Shown here in pieces: positions 38,001 through 53,000 of a stretch of 64,000 bases of DNA; within the stretch, counting starts at the first letter, position 1, and every line of letters begins with the position of its first letter. Where the stretch lies: the NCBI GenBank assembly GCA_011009095.1, contig VTPC01090933.1:20361-84360 (forward strand), in the 5' to 3' direction. A program made the position numbers and the translations under genes. Source of the DNA: Ignelater luminosus. Lineage: Eukaryota; Arthropoda; Insecta; Coleoptera; Elateridae. Under the pieces are notes generated by a model. That model saw nothing but the letters and a program-made list of their open reading frames with translations. It ran no database searches and was not told where the DNA came from.

Positions 38001-41000
38001 TTATGTACATACTACTGCAATTAAATTGGAAAGAATACTAAGGCAATTTTAAAAATTAGAGATTCTACCATGGAAAACCTACTCGAAATATTATCAATTT
38101 GAAGCTAATCTAGGTTGGACAGTACAGCCTTCTGATTGGTTCTTAAACATATTTATGAAATAATCTATGAAAACTAGTAATTAGCAATTTTAAGAAATAG
38201 ATTAATAAATTTATTAAAACTATAAATTAATAAGAAAATATTTTTTATTTTTTGGGTTGCATGACGCAGAAAAGACATGTGCCCAACTCAACACGGAAAA
38301 GAGTATCGAACAGAGACTAAAGAGCAGGCTGTAAATATAACTTAAAATGTTTTTCTTCATTTTTTGTTTTAATTTTGAACGTAATTACCTATTGAGATCT
38401 AAAAGAATTCCTTCTGCCATCTTCAAGATGTCTAAAATCTAATTGGAACATTATTCCAAAGTTTAGTTTCAAGAACATCAAACGTTCAAGTGTTTGAACA
38501 AAAATACAGATGTGATAATATTATCCCAAAAGTGTTATTCAAATACCATCGAGTTCGATCATGGAATAATTTTTAGTCATAATCAATTGCAAGATTGTTT
38601 CAAGAAGAAGGAGAATAATCTTATTCTTTGACTTACTCGAAGTGCTGATCTAAGTATCGCACAAAGTTTCCTGACTTTTATTTTTAACATCTCGAAATGC
38701 CAAAAGGGTTTGAAGCTTAATTGAGCCAATCCAACTGTGACAATATTTTGAGAGACTGGTTATCCAATTTTTTCCATTGTGTTGATAACCAGGTATGACA
38801 CATAAAATCGTAGATGAGCTAAGTATGCCAGCATTAAAGAAGAATAGGAACCCTATAATCCATACGTTTTCTTCTTCTGTTTAAACGGTTTTCAGAATTC
38901 ATACCATGTAGTTTGCTTTTATCCTTGTCTTTTTGGTTTAGAAATAAATGAAACATCAATCTTCCTAACTGACCTTTTTTAAGTTTTCCGTCAGTATTTT
39001 TTCCTAATATTTTCTTTACTAAAATACTCCTGTTCTATTTATTTTTACTGAGATTTTCCACAGTATTCCTTTCCTTTCCAATAATCTCGATGGATCTTAC
39101 TCTTGCCCTTTCTAGATTCTCATTCTTGACTGAAGAAAGGACTCCACACTCCTAGATTTGTTTAAGAAAAATACTAACAAGATAAGCACTTCAAAACCTG
39201 CTGATTTTTTTAATGTTGTTCAATTGTTTTTCTAAATAGTTATTGGAATAGTGTTTGGAAAAGTTACTTGAGAAAAACTTGCCAAAAGCTTTTGTTGATT
39301 TTTGTCAAAGAGAATAATTACTGATAAATAAAGAAGATTGATACGAGTGATGTAAATAAAAGATGAAAAAGTTTCAGAAACGTGAGAATAAATTGTCTGG
39401 TATATTTAGTCTAGCTTGTTCCAATTGCAGATTTTATTCTGCTTTTCAGATAGTACCTTTTGATTGGCACGTTCAAGCGAACACTTAACTGTTTGTAACA
39501 AGAAGTTATATCTACAGAAATAGCTGAAACTGAATGAATTGGATTTTGGGCATGGTACTAGATTATTTAGATTTCAGCCAGAATCTCATCTAGGGATCTA
39601 CTAAGAGGAAGAAAAACTGTTCAGTTAGACATTTATTTCATAAGTTATTGTTTCGATAAACAGTGAGAAAAAACTTCGTTGTAGAATGCCCTTTCACAGT
39701 CTAAATATTTCATTGTTATTTCATAAAATTATGTAACTCTATAATAGCCGTTAATTCTCAATAACGACGTCGGGATGCTTTGGGTATACGATGGGTATGC
39801 TACGCCTTGATTTTTCATCACAAGTTTATCATAATAATAATTTTTTGCACTGGATTTTTAAATGTATAACTACCTTTTTCGGATGGGCATCTGCTCAATA
39901 GCTTTTCCTATAACATTAATACTTGAGAATCAGGATAAATAATATAGTCATTACTCAATAACCTCTTCTATCAGAAATGGGGTAAAATCAGAACACTTGC
40001 CATCCTTTGAAGCTAGAAAGTCCAAAAGACCTTGAAGTCTTGTACTACATTGCACCGCTAGTTTCTTATCCAATAATGAATGACTTTGGATATAATTATC
40101 CATAATGTATTTTTGTACCAACAAAATGTTCAAGATAAAGCAATTTTCATCTTCAGTACAGCAAACTTACTCAATTGACAGTTAGATCTTATGCTTTATC
40201 TAACATAGCATAATTCCTAATATAGATTTCCAATTGGTAGGCTAACTTGTTTCGTGTAGAAATTTGTTTAAAATATTAAACTTTAAAATGATAATAATAT
40301 CTATCCCAATGATATAAAGCAAATCTCGTTTACACACTATGACCAACACAAACAATATTTGAATTTTAGCTAACTAGCTCCACGTACATTACATATTGTG
40401 ATGATATTAAAAATGTAAATGTGATGATATTAAAAATGTAGTGATATTTGAAAATGATAAAAAAAAGAGAGTATAAAAAAAATTTTGTTTTTTGTTTGAT
40501 AAATGTAATGACAGTAAAATATAAATAAATTAATATTGTCAAGAAAATAGCGTTTTAATAAAAAAATTAAGAACCAAACGAAGAAAAATAAGGACCCTGA
40601 GAAAAAGAGCTCTCCATATCATAACATAAAAAATTGGCGTCCCAACGTGGTAGGGCAAGTTAAATAAAAGACATAATTATCATTTTGTTAGTTGTCTGTT
40701 GGTAGTGGAAAGATGTCAAAGCAAGGTAAATCGGTAGATAGTAGAAAAAGGGACAAAAGAGAGGAAGAAAATATTGAAATTGAACAGATGGAAGAAGAAA
40801 GTACAAGTATGGAGGAGACCATGGGAGATGTTGAAAAGGGAGATAAAGAGCAAAAAGAAATAAGAAACAACAACCAGATTTACTTAAAATATTAATAGAA
40901 ATGAAACAAGACCAAGATAAAAGATTTGAAGACCAAACTAAAAGAATAGTAGACCAAACTAAAAGATTAGAAGAGATTAACCAAGATAATACTAAAAGAT

Positions 41001-44000
41001 TTGAAGAAATCAATCATAATCAAGAGAAAAGATTTGAAGAAATTAAAAGAAAATTTGAAGATCATGAGAATAGATGGGATAATATTGTTAAAAACATGAG
41101 AGGTGAAATACAAGAAGAGGTGAATAATAAGATAGATGAATGTCAGAATGAAATGCGTAGGAAAATAGAAAGACACCAAGAAGAAATTATCAACATGTTA
41201 CAAATAAGGGATGCAGATATAAATGAGAAAATTAAGGAGCAAGAAAAAGCACAAGAAAACTATCAGCAGAATGTGAAAATAGAATTAGAAAAAATAAACA
41301 AAAATGTTGAAGAGAAATCAACAGCAGGTAATCATGGACCAAGTCATTATTGTATATTAGATAGCGGGATTCAAAATATGGCAAAATTCTCAGTAAACCA
41401 CAAACGAATAAATCCAAAAGAAAGAATTAACAGTTTACCAATAAGAAAGGCAAATCTTAAAAATAAGATAAAGAATAATTACAAAAAAGAAAAAAATTAT
41501 CAAAATAACAATAATAATAAAGAAAAATTGAAATGTACTATTAATTGGCAGAATAAACTAAGAAGAGCAAGAAAAGCGGAAAGAAGAAACAAAATGAAGA
41601 TGACAATGGAAAATAAAAGGTTGGAGGGGATCAAAGTCAAAAGAAAATCTAAAAATAAGACTAGAAAGAAAAATAAGGAATCGAGGTATAAAATATTTGA
41701 GAAAGATAGTAAATCCAAAATAAGGATGGAAAAATATAAAATGATAATGAAAGAACATTTAAAGAATTTACTATCAGGAGTCAGAGAGGAACAAAGAAAT
41801 TACAAATCAAAGAACTAGAATAAATGCTACAAGAGAATGTTAAAGTAAAAATTACAAGCCAATGTTGACAAAAATAACCAAAGAAGAATAGGGAACATTG
41901 CGTATTAGGTTTGACAAGAAGGTATGAATGATGCTTGAATGAATGTGTTAAAGATAATCATAATAAGTTAAATAATTATTAATGAAGTATTGTTAAAATG
42001 ATGATAATTATGAAGATTTGAATATGAAGTTAGTAGAATAATAATAATAATAATAATAAATAATTAATGATATGATTGATAATATTAAAAGAAAAGGTCA
42101 AAATATGATCCTTAATATGAATAAGTAAAGATAAAATATAATATTGAAGTAGATAAATGAGGCAAGGAGTTAAGTTATATGAAGAAAACGTTACTACTAG
42201 AGAAAATAATTTTTGCAATTTCTTAAGAAGTTGTAGAAAATGATTTGTATGAATGCAGCATGAATGAAAGCTAGTTGGAAAATAGAGGAAAATAAGGGAG
42301 AAATAGGAAGGAAATGTGAAATAAAATGAAAATATCGAATATTGAGTTAAAAAAAACAATAAAAAAAATCCTGTATAAAATGTTAATAATGCTAACTAGA
42401 CTTATAAAATTTTAAATTGTTATTCTGTTGAAATAATGTAATGTCAAAGTGACAATTAACAAATGTCAAAAAAATGACAATTAACTAATGTCAAAAAAAA
42501 TGAATGAATGACACTTGCCTAATGTCAAAATGACGTTTGACAAATGTCAAAGTGCAAGACCGTCAATTCAAATAATTAAGGTTAGAATAAAAACAAAATA
42601 AAACACCATTACAAAAAAATGATTATGTATATCATGAAACAAAACAATATCTATTATATTACAAAAGACAAATAAAAGAAACAAAGATCAAATTGTAATG
42701 GAATTCACAATTGAGTATATTTTAGTTAATATTAATCAAAATTTAAGCTATAGTATAAAACGCTTAAAATTTATATTAATATGGAGGGGAAATGTGATGA
42801 TATTAAAAATGTAAATGTGATGATATTAAAAATGTAGTGATATTTGAAAATGATAAAAAAAAGAGAGTATAAAAAAAATTTTGTTTTTTGTTTGATAAAT
42901 GTAATGACAGTAAAATATAAATAAATTAATATTGTCAAGAAAATAGCGTTTTAATAAAAAAAATTAAGAACCAAACGAAGAAAAATAAGAACCCTGAGAA
43001 AAAGAGCTCTCCATATCATAATAATATGTATACATTACTGGGTACGAAGATTTATGGAGCACTTCTGAACAAACAGTAAAGAGGAGCCTTTGTTACCGAG
43101 ATAAAACCTAAATATGCACTCATTAAAAAACCATCCAATCTAAAACAGAAACGAAGAGTTATATTATCAGGTTTTGCGACACCAAACTCTTTATTTTCGT
43201 AGAAGATTAAAATCTAGTATTGTACGTATCTGTAAGGTAATATGTTGTAAATATTTAGATTTTCAATACGGAATATTATACTTGAAAATATTGAATTCCT
43301 TACTCTAATTTAAAGAACTTGCGCACTAACAGACATTGCATGCCAGCGTAAATACTACTGCACTCTATGTCTAATTTAGAATACCATAAAGCTCCCTAAT
43401 AACTGAATATCTTCAAAATTAGTTATTTTTGAAAAAAGCATTAATTTAACTTCACGCAATATTCAATTTTCGAATATGAAATTCAGAGAAATTTACAACT
43501 TCATGTATAATGGAAGAGTTACCTGCCCTTGGTAGAAATTAGAAAAAGGAGGACGAAGTATTTAAATTTATAATTTTACAAGTCATGAATGTAAGAGCGT
43601 ACCTACTGAAAAATATTTTAATTTATAAATATGCTAATAAGATTTTCTTGTTTACTTTTAGTAGTAAATTCTAAAATGGAGAAAAATTTAACTCTGTTTA
43701 TCTTATAAATGTCGTTGTAACTTCATACTAATGATTATATAAGTGCGAACTAAATTGCATAAGGCAGTCGATTGCAGTTCCCTAGAGAGCAATTGCAAGA
43801 CGGCGCACCTTATAATAATTAGCAGTATTAATTAATTAAAGGGTAGTTATATCATAACAGCAGTATACTGAGCTTTTCATCTAGTCAATAATTTTATTTT
43901 ACATTTAATGTGATTATTTTCTCTGAGATAATCTTCCAGAATTCTTTTCCAAATTCTACTCTTTAATATCTATAGAAGATCTTGAGTCTAATCTTGATAA

Positions 44001-47000
44001 GCATCTCTAGGCTTGGTTTTTGTAGTTTTATTTATATTTTCACATATGTAATTGAATGCAATTTATGACCGCAATCTCAAAGATTCACCGCAACTAAAAT
44101 TGATACTCTTGTAAACTTATTCTTACTGCTTTTCAAATATCAAGAACAAGATATTTATGCCAGTACAGAATAAAACAACAAGTAAACAATAAATAAAAAT
44201 AATAATTCAAATTATAAAGCATCTTAAAAGAAATTAGATACTGACCGATTTTGTTATCGTCTTGTAATATGTAGTAGGACAGTGTCCGATTATTTGACGT
44301 AGATTCAGGCATACACGTCGTATGTACTTTATTGATGCCTTATTAGAAGTATAATAAACATGAACATCTAGATATTTGTGTTTACTTTGTATTAAGATTT
44401 TGTGTCCAAATTTTAAGAAAGATTTCTAAACTTACAATTAGGTTTAAATTGAGTGACTTACCTAAGTCTTCTTTGACTTTTCTTTTAGAAACCTAATTAA
44501 ATTATTCCAATAACGGGTTTTTTCTTCTTAATTAAAATAATTGTGGTAATTAATAATAATAGGGTTTCTTAAACCGCAATTGTTGCATCTGCCATCTGAA
44601 AAATTTTATTTTGAAATACTGCCATCACCAAGGTGCGAGTAAGGTTCTTAATTCACTTCAGTTTTGAGGATAAACAAAAAGCAGAATTCAATTTCGTAAC
44701 ACTTAAAAACTCTTCTAAAATGAAAGCTTATGGAATCATGTCCAAACTTGTTCATACATATGTGAGGATCTTCAGATCAAGGCCTTCTTTTTCTTAAGAT
44801 TGATGATAGATGAGAAATATATCAAAGTGGGTTTTTTTACCTTTTTATCGGTAATTCTGTATCTTGGAAAATATTCTCATGATTATTTTTGTTAACAAAA
44901 CAACTGCCAAGAGATTTTGTTTTATTTTTCTTCCTGGAAAGGAATTATCTTAAAATGATTCTGTTAGTTATAACATCAAACCAGTTTATTTGTCATTTCA
45001 AATTATTTTCTCACCAGTTTTGAAAGATGAACATTAATACTAGTTACCTCTAGAGCCGGCGTAAGGGACTAGACAGGTTAAGCACCGCACAAAGACGCCT
45101 GATAAAGAATGTGCTAAATTGAGTTTTATAACAATAATAATCATAAATAGTAAAATAGACATAAGTCAAACTCTTTTCTCTAAATCTAACTCTTCAGAAA
45201 AAATCATTTTTACCGATGCTTAGGCCACTCTACTCAAATTTTGTTTTCACATATGAATTCAAAATACAAAAGTAGCCAGTGCTTATGGTCACGCAAACCG
45301 TTTTTTGCTATCAATACTAACAATAAGCGAGATTTCGCACACTGATAACCAATTCTACCCATCCTGTAGGTACTATCAGCATATTCACCTTTTCTTTTTT
45401 GTCCTCAATAAACATGACTCTTATAGTGCCAGTGCTTGTGGGTCTAAAGCTTCATTAAATTAAAATAAAAGAAGCTGTTTGCACAAAGGCACCTTATGCA
45501 TCAGCGCCAGCCCTGACTACCTCAGCTGCTTTGGCACAATCATTTAATGTGTTACATCTTGCTCTACTTTTCATATGGTCTACAAAGAATAAATAAATTC
45601 CTAGAGCGGTAAGTTGAAGAGTTAACTAACACTCTATACCATGCCAAAGTGTACTTGCATACGACATCCCCAACCTTGTGTCTTTGAATTAATATAATTT
45701 CTTAATTGTGCCATTCTGACAATTTAATTGTATGAGAATATCTGTTGCAAAACCAGATGCATAGACGGCAAATTTAAATTCCTCATCTTGATCGAAGTGT
45801 TACAGCATTGGTAATTTAGCCGCGATTTACTTTAATTCTTCAAACTCTTCATAATGGCTGTGGAACCATATTTATATAACCTTCAACGTAAATGAATTTT
45901 TAAGTTTAAGAATTGTGTTTTTAACGAGATCCGGTATAAAATTTTTTAAATAAGTTACCATTTCCAAGAAACGTTTAAGTTTTTCTAATGGTTGGGGATT
46001 CGATCTTAGACTGATATAATTTAATATCAGTCTGCTGAATACATGACCAAGATATTTATTTTCATTTTCACAGATAGCCTTCATCAAATTCCAAGTCAAT
46101 TTTATAGCAACCAAATGGGCTTTAAACATGCAAAGTTTTCAAGATTCTTTGTTCAGCCGTATGATCCAAGACAAAAAAAAACAATAGTTTTCTTTCCAAG
46201 TTTCAGATTTAATTTAATTTAATTCCTTTGTATACCAATAAAAGTATTTCATATGCACCTGACATTTATCAAATTTTTAAAATTTATAGTTGAAATGCCC
46301 TATTGATTTTTAAGATAACTAATCAAAATTTCTATACTTACGGGCAAAAACCGGATGCCTAAATTTATTTCTTTTTTCAATTTTAAAATAAAATTCTTGA
46401 CATATTTACAAATCTTACTTATCTTCAAAGTAACGTTGGGAAATGAAAAAGACAGCAAGTACATCGTCTATTACGTAGAAACTTGGAAATACATAACGAT
46501 ACATTGCCTCTACTTTGAATATTCTTAAAATCACAATACAAGACACAATCTGGTGCCATCGTCAAAATGGGGAATATACCAGAAGACCAAGAAAATCAAA
46601 CATCTCAAATCTGCGGGATGATTGATTTATAACGTTAACTGTCTTAAGCAATCGCTCGTCACATTGCAGATGTTTTGTTATTAAAATTTCTGCAGAGCAA
46701 TTAAACGAAGAACCCTTTTCCCTGCCTAGCTTTGTTCCCAGTCCATTGTGTTGAGCGACATTTAGATTGGACGACCGCACAACGGAACTCTGTACTGTTT
46801 ATAGATGAATCTCGTTATTACATGAGTTAACCTGGTGGATACTAATGTGTGTGGAGATGGCAAGATGAGCGAGTGCAAAGTGCTGCGTATCACCAAGAAT
46901 GCCATTTGGAGGAGGGTGTCAGTATAATGGAACGAACTGGTGTTTCAGTGCATGCACATGCAGAGCTTATTTTGATTGAAATGATGATTTGGTGGTGATG

Positions 47001-50000
47001 ATGTGATATCATTTGCCTCATTCGTTGGTGGGGATTTCAGACTGCATGCCACACAGATAGTAAGTCAATATCTGAATGAAGTCGATGTCCGAAGGTTATG
47101 GTGGTCAGCTTTGTAACCCTGACTTAAGTTCCAAAAATGTGTGGGATTTGTTAGGGCAACGTGTTTGGCACCGATAACTAATATTTACTAGAAAATATTA
47201 AAGACCTAAGAAGAAAGAGGTATTGAAAGTTTACCACGTTTCACGGCAGACGTTATTAAAGCTCGGGAAGGCTTGTTAACCGAGAAAAGATTGATAAATA
47301 AAGCAAAAATGTTAATTTCGTGTGCAAGGTTTTATATCCATTAATGTAGTTTGACTATTCTGACCAGGAAACTAGGAATGGAAAACATCAGACAATTTAT
47401 AAAATAATTTACGTTTATCAAACTGTTTTTTATAGCTATATCCATTCTCTGAATAAAATTCTCATTATTTTATTTTTAGTGTTTCATCACTTATTTTAAA
47501 ACATTATTTAATTCAACGCCCGTTCAGAATAAAAAGACAGTAGCCGCTACTGATGAGTAAGTTACACTAGCTTGCTATTCATGGATATCAATCTTTTCAG
47601 GGTAAATAGATGACAAAATTTATCAAAAATAGCCATTGAATTACGCAAGTGTTTATTGCCTCACTGTTTTACAAGTCCTACATTGGAATAGTCCAACGTT
47701 TGTTAATTATATCTAATGATAATGAACTCCCACGTGCAGACCTAGCTATAAAACCATTACTAACTATAACTACTAGTTTTGATTTAATTGCTTAGACAAA
47801 TCCCATGTAATTTGTAATTGACCTTTCGACGACACCTTTATATACAATAGACGCTGGTTTTGTATTGGAGGCAAACCATCAAACTTAATTTAGGTTATAG
47901 TTAGCGGTTTGTGTGTCACGTACTAGAGACAAACTCTTGTATCTCAATTTTCGGTCCTTACCGGTAAGTTTGCTTTATCTAAGGAAACTTCCTAATTATA
48001 TTGGTTTGCTAATAATTACAAGCAAGTTATAACATAAATGTTAATACCATTTCCGTTCATAATTAATTCTAACAATGGGGACAATTTTCTCAATTAATGC
48101 CAAGAAATATATTATCTGATTTAATTCTGAGGTTAAGTTAATTTAAATCGAGGACAATATTAAGGTAAATATTTGAATAAATTGCTTTTAAGAGGTGCTA
48201 TTAATTGACATTTTATATTTAATTTAATCTTTTACTTTTACCGTTCCAATTCCGAAAGGTATAAACAAGATTAGTTTGTTTAGGATTATAGGCAAGGCGT
48301 GTTATGACTTTTATTATTATTATTATTATTATCATTAGTGTTACACAAAATTATTAAATTAGTATTCTTAGTTTCGAGCTTTATTATTAAATAAGATTTA
48401 TTACACTCCAATAAAAATTACGTCAATTAGACAAAAAATAGAAATTAAATCACCTCATAAATATATAGTTAGCGAAAATTGTATTTTCTTAAAGAAATCA
48501 ATACCTTGGGTTTTATAACATTGCAGTTTCAACTCTCTATTCGAAGAGAAGGGTTTTAAAAATTAATGATTCTATATGAGTAAATCATTGACGAACGGGA
48601 ATCTGGAAAACGACTGATGTGATTTTAATGAAGTTTTGTTCTGGAGTAACGTTTATCAGAAATTTATGGAAGAAGTAGACTACTGCAAAAATCCACAGCC
48701 GGAAGCGAACGTGGCTTAATTGTACATTATACACGAAGAATATTGTAAACGAAAACTTTATAAGATTCATAAAATGAGGAATGGAGAGCACTTATATGTG
48801 ATTTCCTATAAGTCTTTTTTTAAATTTGCAATCACTGTCTTAACATCAATATTAGGAATAATACTAACATTTGGAAATTCTGATATACTGAATAAAAAAA
48901 GGATTTATCTAAATTAATCGCTTAATTAATTATAAAGTTTATTAAACAAACTCATATTTTTGTCCAAAGCAAAGAACACATTTTTATGTATCTTTTCTAT
49001 TACACAGAAAACGCCGTTTTTCATCAAATTAGAAAAATCGTAATAATTCCGAGTTTTCCGTTTAAACGCGAGTCCAAACACGAACAAGATGTTTGTCTCC
49101 ATATAAACGTAAACGTTATTTTATTCACGCATTCATACAAGAAAACACGAAATGTAGGTTCTAATCTTTTAGAAATCCAAACAATCAGGTAGCTCTTCTG
49201 CCACGGGAAAAAACTTCAAACTTTGCACGTAACCGTCTGAATTTGTATAGGACAAGCATAATGGAAAATGACAGGTTTTGCCGCGCCACAAGTAATATAT
49301 TTACGATCGATGATCATTTCCTCGAGGAAACCGTCTTGTTTATGCCTAACCATTATCACAAGCTTAAAGAATAAATTATGTATGATACGAAGAAATAAAA
49401 CAAAACAGAAGACAATTGCATCTGTTAGAACATAAATTTGAAAAATGGAAGATAATCAAAATAAGTGTGAAGACGGTAAATTTGAAAGCACCCGTAGTAA
49501 ATAGTTACTGAAATGGTTTTTGCTCGCGACATTGTGCTAACGTCAAAGATAAAGACCTTCTAAGAAATATTTACATATTATAGAAGCTCAAACGCTTTTA
49601 TAGGTTACGGAAGAGACATTTTAGTAGGTTACGCCTTCTAACACAAGTCGGCAACCTTGGGAAGTACGATTAGGAGGTTGCATGTTAATAAAATAAGACA
49701 GTTGTATTGATATGTATAATTATAATGTCAAGAGAAATTCAGGAAGTGCAATGAGTGATTTCCTGTAGACAAAAACTTCAAACTGTGATTTCTCAACAAA
49801 ATTTTGGTCTTCCCAAACAAACTGAAAGTCAGAAAAAGGAAAGATATTTAACCTGAGAATACATCGTGATCCCTGAAATGAAGAGTAAAATGATCAGAAT
49901 TACCAAATTCTATCTAAAATTGCTTTAAATTTCTATAAACTGAAACCTCCAGTAGAAATATAATGAAAACGAGTGATGGTCATGTGACGAACGATGTATC

Positions 50001-53000
50001 ATTTTTAAGTAAAACTTGCAAAAGAAATCCTCCAATATCGCCAGAGATCCACCAGATTTTCAATACAGATTTAACATGAACACATTTTGATTCCTTATCT
50101 TGAGAAAGTACATTCACCGAAAACGTTAACATAAGGTGAGAGTGCCTTGGGCATTATGAAAATGGTTAAAGAGGAATCAAAAGGTCTCAGACATTCCTTG
50201 CTTGTGGAAGAAACAAAGATCATGCATTCAGCAAACTACAAAAGTAAAGGGTTTTACAAATAAAGCAGAAATAAAACTAGCGGACAAAGCACGATGTAAA
50301 ATAAATTTATTTTAAGAGTTTCGTAGAAAAAATAGGAGCATTAAAACAGGATGGCAGGCAAACATCAGGCGGTTCGCTGAAGGATGTTATCTCTAATATG
50401 AAAAGTAAATCTTAAGAGAATACCTTAAATAGAAATGAAAATAGATAGATTTTAAAATTATATCTGAAATTAGTATACCGAGGTACATCAAGATGTTGTC
50501 CTAACAATTTTTAATTAAAATTAAAATTAAGCCTTTATCGCTTTAAAGCCGTATGCAAAACATAACCGGGGCAAAATAGAATTACATCAAAACCATGGAA
50601 CGTGCTAAACATATAATGTTACAGTAGAAGACCAAGTGGAAGAAAGACCTAAATTAGACAGTAAAGAGACATTAACTTGACACCGAGAGGTGCAAAAGAA
50701 GGATGAAGTTGATGATAATAGATTTATACAGAACTATTCGTTTTGACTCTAACAAATGCAACAGTTTCATTACTCATAGAATAGTTGTTTTTGTAGCTAT
50801 ACCGTGGTGTTAGTTAATAATGCTTTCAATTTTGAAGTGAACAAAACCTTGGCGTACAAGAAAACAACAAATTTAAAAAAGATTAATTAGGCTGTAGATA
50901 CTTCATGAAAAGGTGTAACCTTGAAAGGTGAAACTAATGATAATACTTAATAGTATGGCAGGTCCTTAGTCGAGTCGAGATCGAAACAACTAGGTTTTTT
51001 AAACATGCAAAAATTTGCTAAACAATAGTTACTTTTTTAAGAAGCTTTGACTCTTTCTTTTAATATTAAAGACAATACGGTACTTAGTTAGCTTTGAAGT
51101 GAAGCTGCAGAAGTGCCCGAAATCTAAACCGATTTAGTTTGGAATAATACTATTTTACATACTGCATTCAGACACTAGATTTTGTGCTGTGGTGAATTTG
51201 AATACGTTTCAGAAAGCTTTGAAGTAGGGCAGATTTTTGACAGTAGGTATATCCGTGATGGTCTTAGTAGCTTCTTATCTTTTTTTCTGAAATTCTTTTA
51301 TATTTCTAGCTGTTTGGCCAGTGATTTTTATCTAATTTGCTTTTTATCAGAGTACAATATGCTTCTATTGGGTGACGACATTGTGGTATGTTTAGGGGAT
51401 CCATGTTTTTGGGGACAAGATTAACTTCGTTTTTGTTAGGTAAATGCTCTAATGCTAAATCTTACCAAAATAATGTCAAACCATAATGTTTCCTAAAAAA
51501 CAGAAGGAAGCTTTTTTGCAAGCACTATTATTTCATGTATACCTCCGCGTTGAAGATTCCTGATGATATAAGCATAAAAGTGTTTCGTTTGGAAGAATAT
51601 TCATGTTTGTGTTGCACAATGTCTTAGTTTACTGACTCTATTTTAGTCTCTTTGGGTTATCTTGGCCTTTTTAGCCTGAAGTTTTCCCACAACACTTCTA
51701 AATCGAATAAATTAAACTTTTGCGCTAAAATAAAAAGAACGTACAAAAAAAGTGAGAAATAGAAAAATAAGATGTTATAAACCCAGAAGAAGAGAAATAA
51801 AGGATTATTGACTGAACACTGCGATAAAGACAAAAAACAGTGCAGCAAGAATAGTAAACAAGAATTTGAACAAAACTAAGTGATGATGATAAATAGACAA
51901 AAAGTATAAAAATATCGGTAAAGCACAAATGAAGAAAATACCTACAAATATGTGCTCCACCAGACTGTAGAAAATGCAAGGAACAAAGGAAACACGTCAA
52001 AGGGAATAATACAAGAAAAAAAAGAAAAAGCATGAATAGAATTTTGGGAGAAGATGCAAATGCATACAACGAGAACCAGAAACTATTCTTCAGAACACTG
52101 AAAACTATGAAAAAAGAAGAAGACAATGACGACGATACACACTAAAGATAAATAAGGAAGGGTAATAGCGAAGAAAGACAAAATCATAAAAAGATGGAGA
52201 CAGTAATATAAACAACCATTAGAAACGAAAGATATAAGCAAAAACAAGATCAAAAAAGGAAATAAAAAAAAAAGAACAAATAAGAAAAATTTAATAATTA
52301 AAGGCGTCTGAAATTTTATAGCAAAAACTAACCAAAGTTCTGGATTGGGTAAAAAATAATTAGTAGTAACTCATAAAGAGATGTTTAATTAATTTTTACA
52401 AGAAATAATCTAACTGTAATCAAAATCCAACATCAGTCAAAACTTTGAAAAACAAAAAAATTTGAAGCACAGTATTAAGACGTACAAAAAGCAACCTATC
52501 ACGAGGTTTTCCGATAACTCAGAGGCCTGTGTTCAGAAGATAACCTTGCTGAAAACATAAAATTATCGCGACAAAAGAAATTTCCTAAGACATAATGTTT
52601 TCCTAAGTATTTAAAAAAACAACAATTGAATATCTCTTATGAGATAAGCATATGATCGCTTTTAATAGTTAAAGTAATTCTAAATTTAGTTAGTTAAGCT
52701 TAAATTTGACAACTGTATAAAACCTAAATTTGAAATTTATCTGATGAGGTAATCATCCGCTGCCATCGAGTGAAGAGCCATACGTTATATACACCCCGGC
52801 TGTAGAAGTAATTGGATAGACATGCCCTGGCCTTGGGTAATGCTTGACATTTAGAAATGCAAATGAAAAGAAAATAATATGCGTGAATTGAAGATAAAAA
52901 ACGGAGTTGCTTTGAAGATTACAGATGCAGAGTTACTTTGAAGCTAAATACGAAATTCAACACGCATTAGGATAACCAGCTGCTAACTATTAAGTAATTG

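Larger units (their letters stand above)
40397..43023 (+). mobile_element. Young non-autonomous LTR retrotransposon (gypsy-like, no pol)
   Basis: Two LTRs of 230 and 231 bp differ at only about three positions (one A-run length change, two substitutions), so insertion is recent. LTRs start TG and end CA (5') or TA (3'). ATAT borders both sides (40393-40396 and 43024-43027), fitting a 4-bp target duplication. A primer-binding site and a polypurine tract lie in the expected places. The 2.2-kb interior has a gag-like ORF but no protease, reverse transcriptase or integrase. It would need an autonomous relative for mobility. Confidence 0.92.

Noticed and set aside
42039..42062. AATAAT repeat, and similar TTA run at 48310
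   Set aside because: Ordinary microsatellites in AT-rich DNA; no sign of function.
40660..42359. Several - strand frames rich in Phe, Leu and Ser across the LTR element
   Set aside because: They are complements of the A-rich gag-like ORF and of non-coding A-rich DNA, giving artificial hydrophobic translations.
50570..50720. Weak LINE C-terminus-like reading (RRPSGRK)
   Set aside because: Too short and without the neighbouring motifs that support the other LINE relics.
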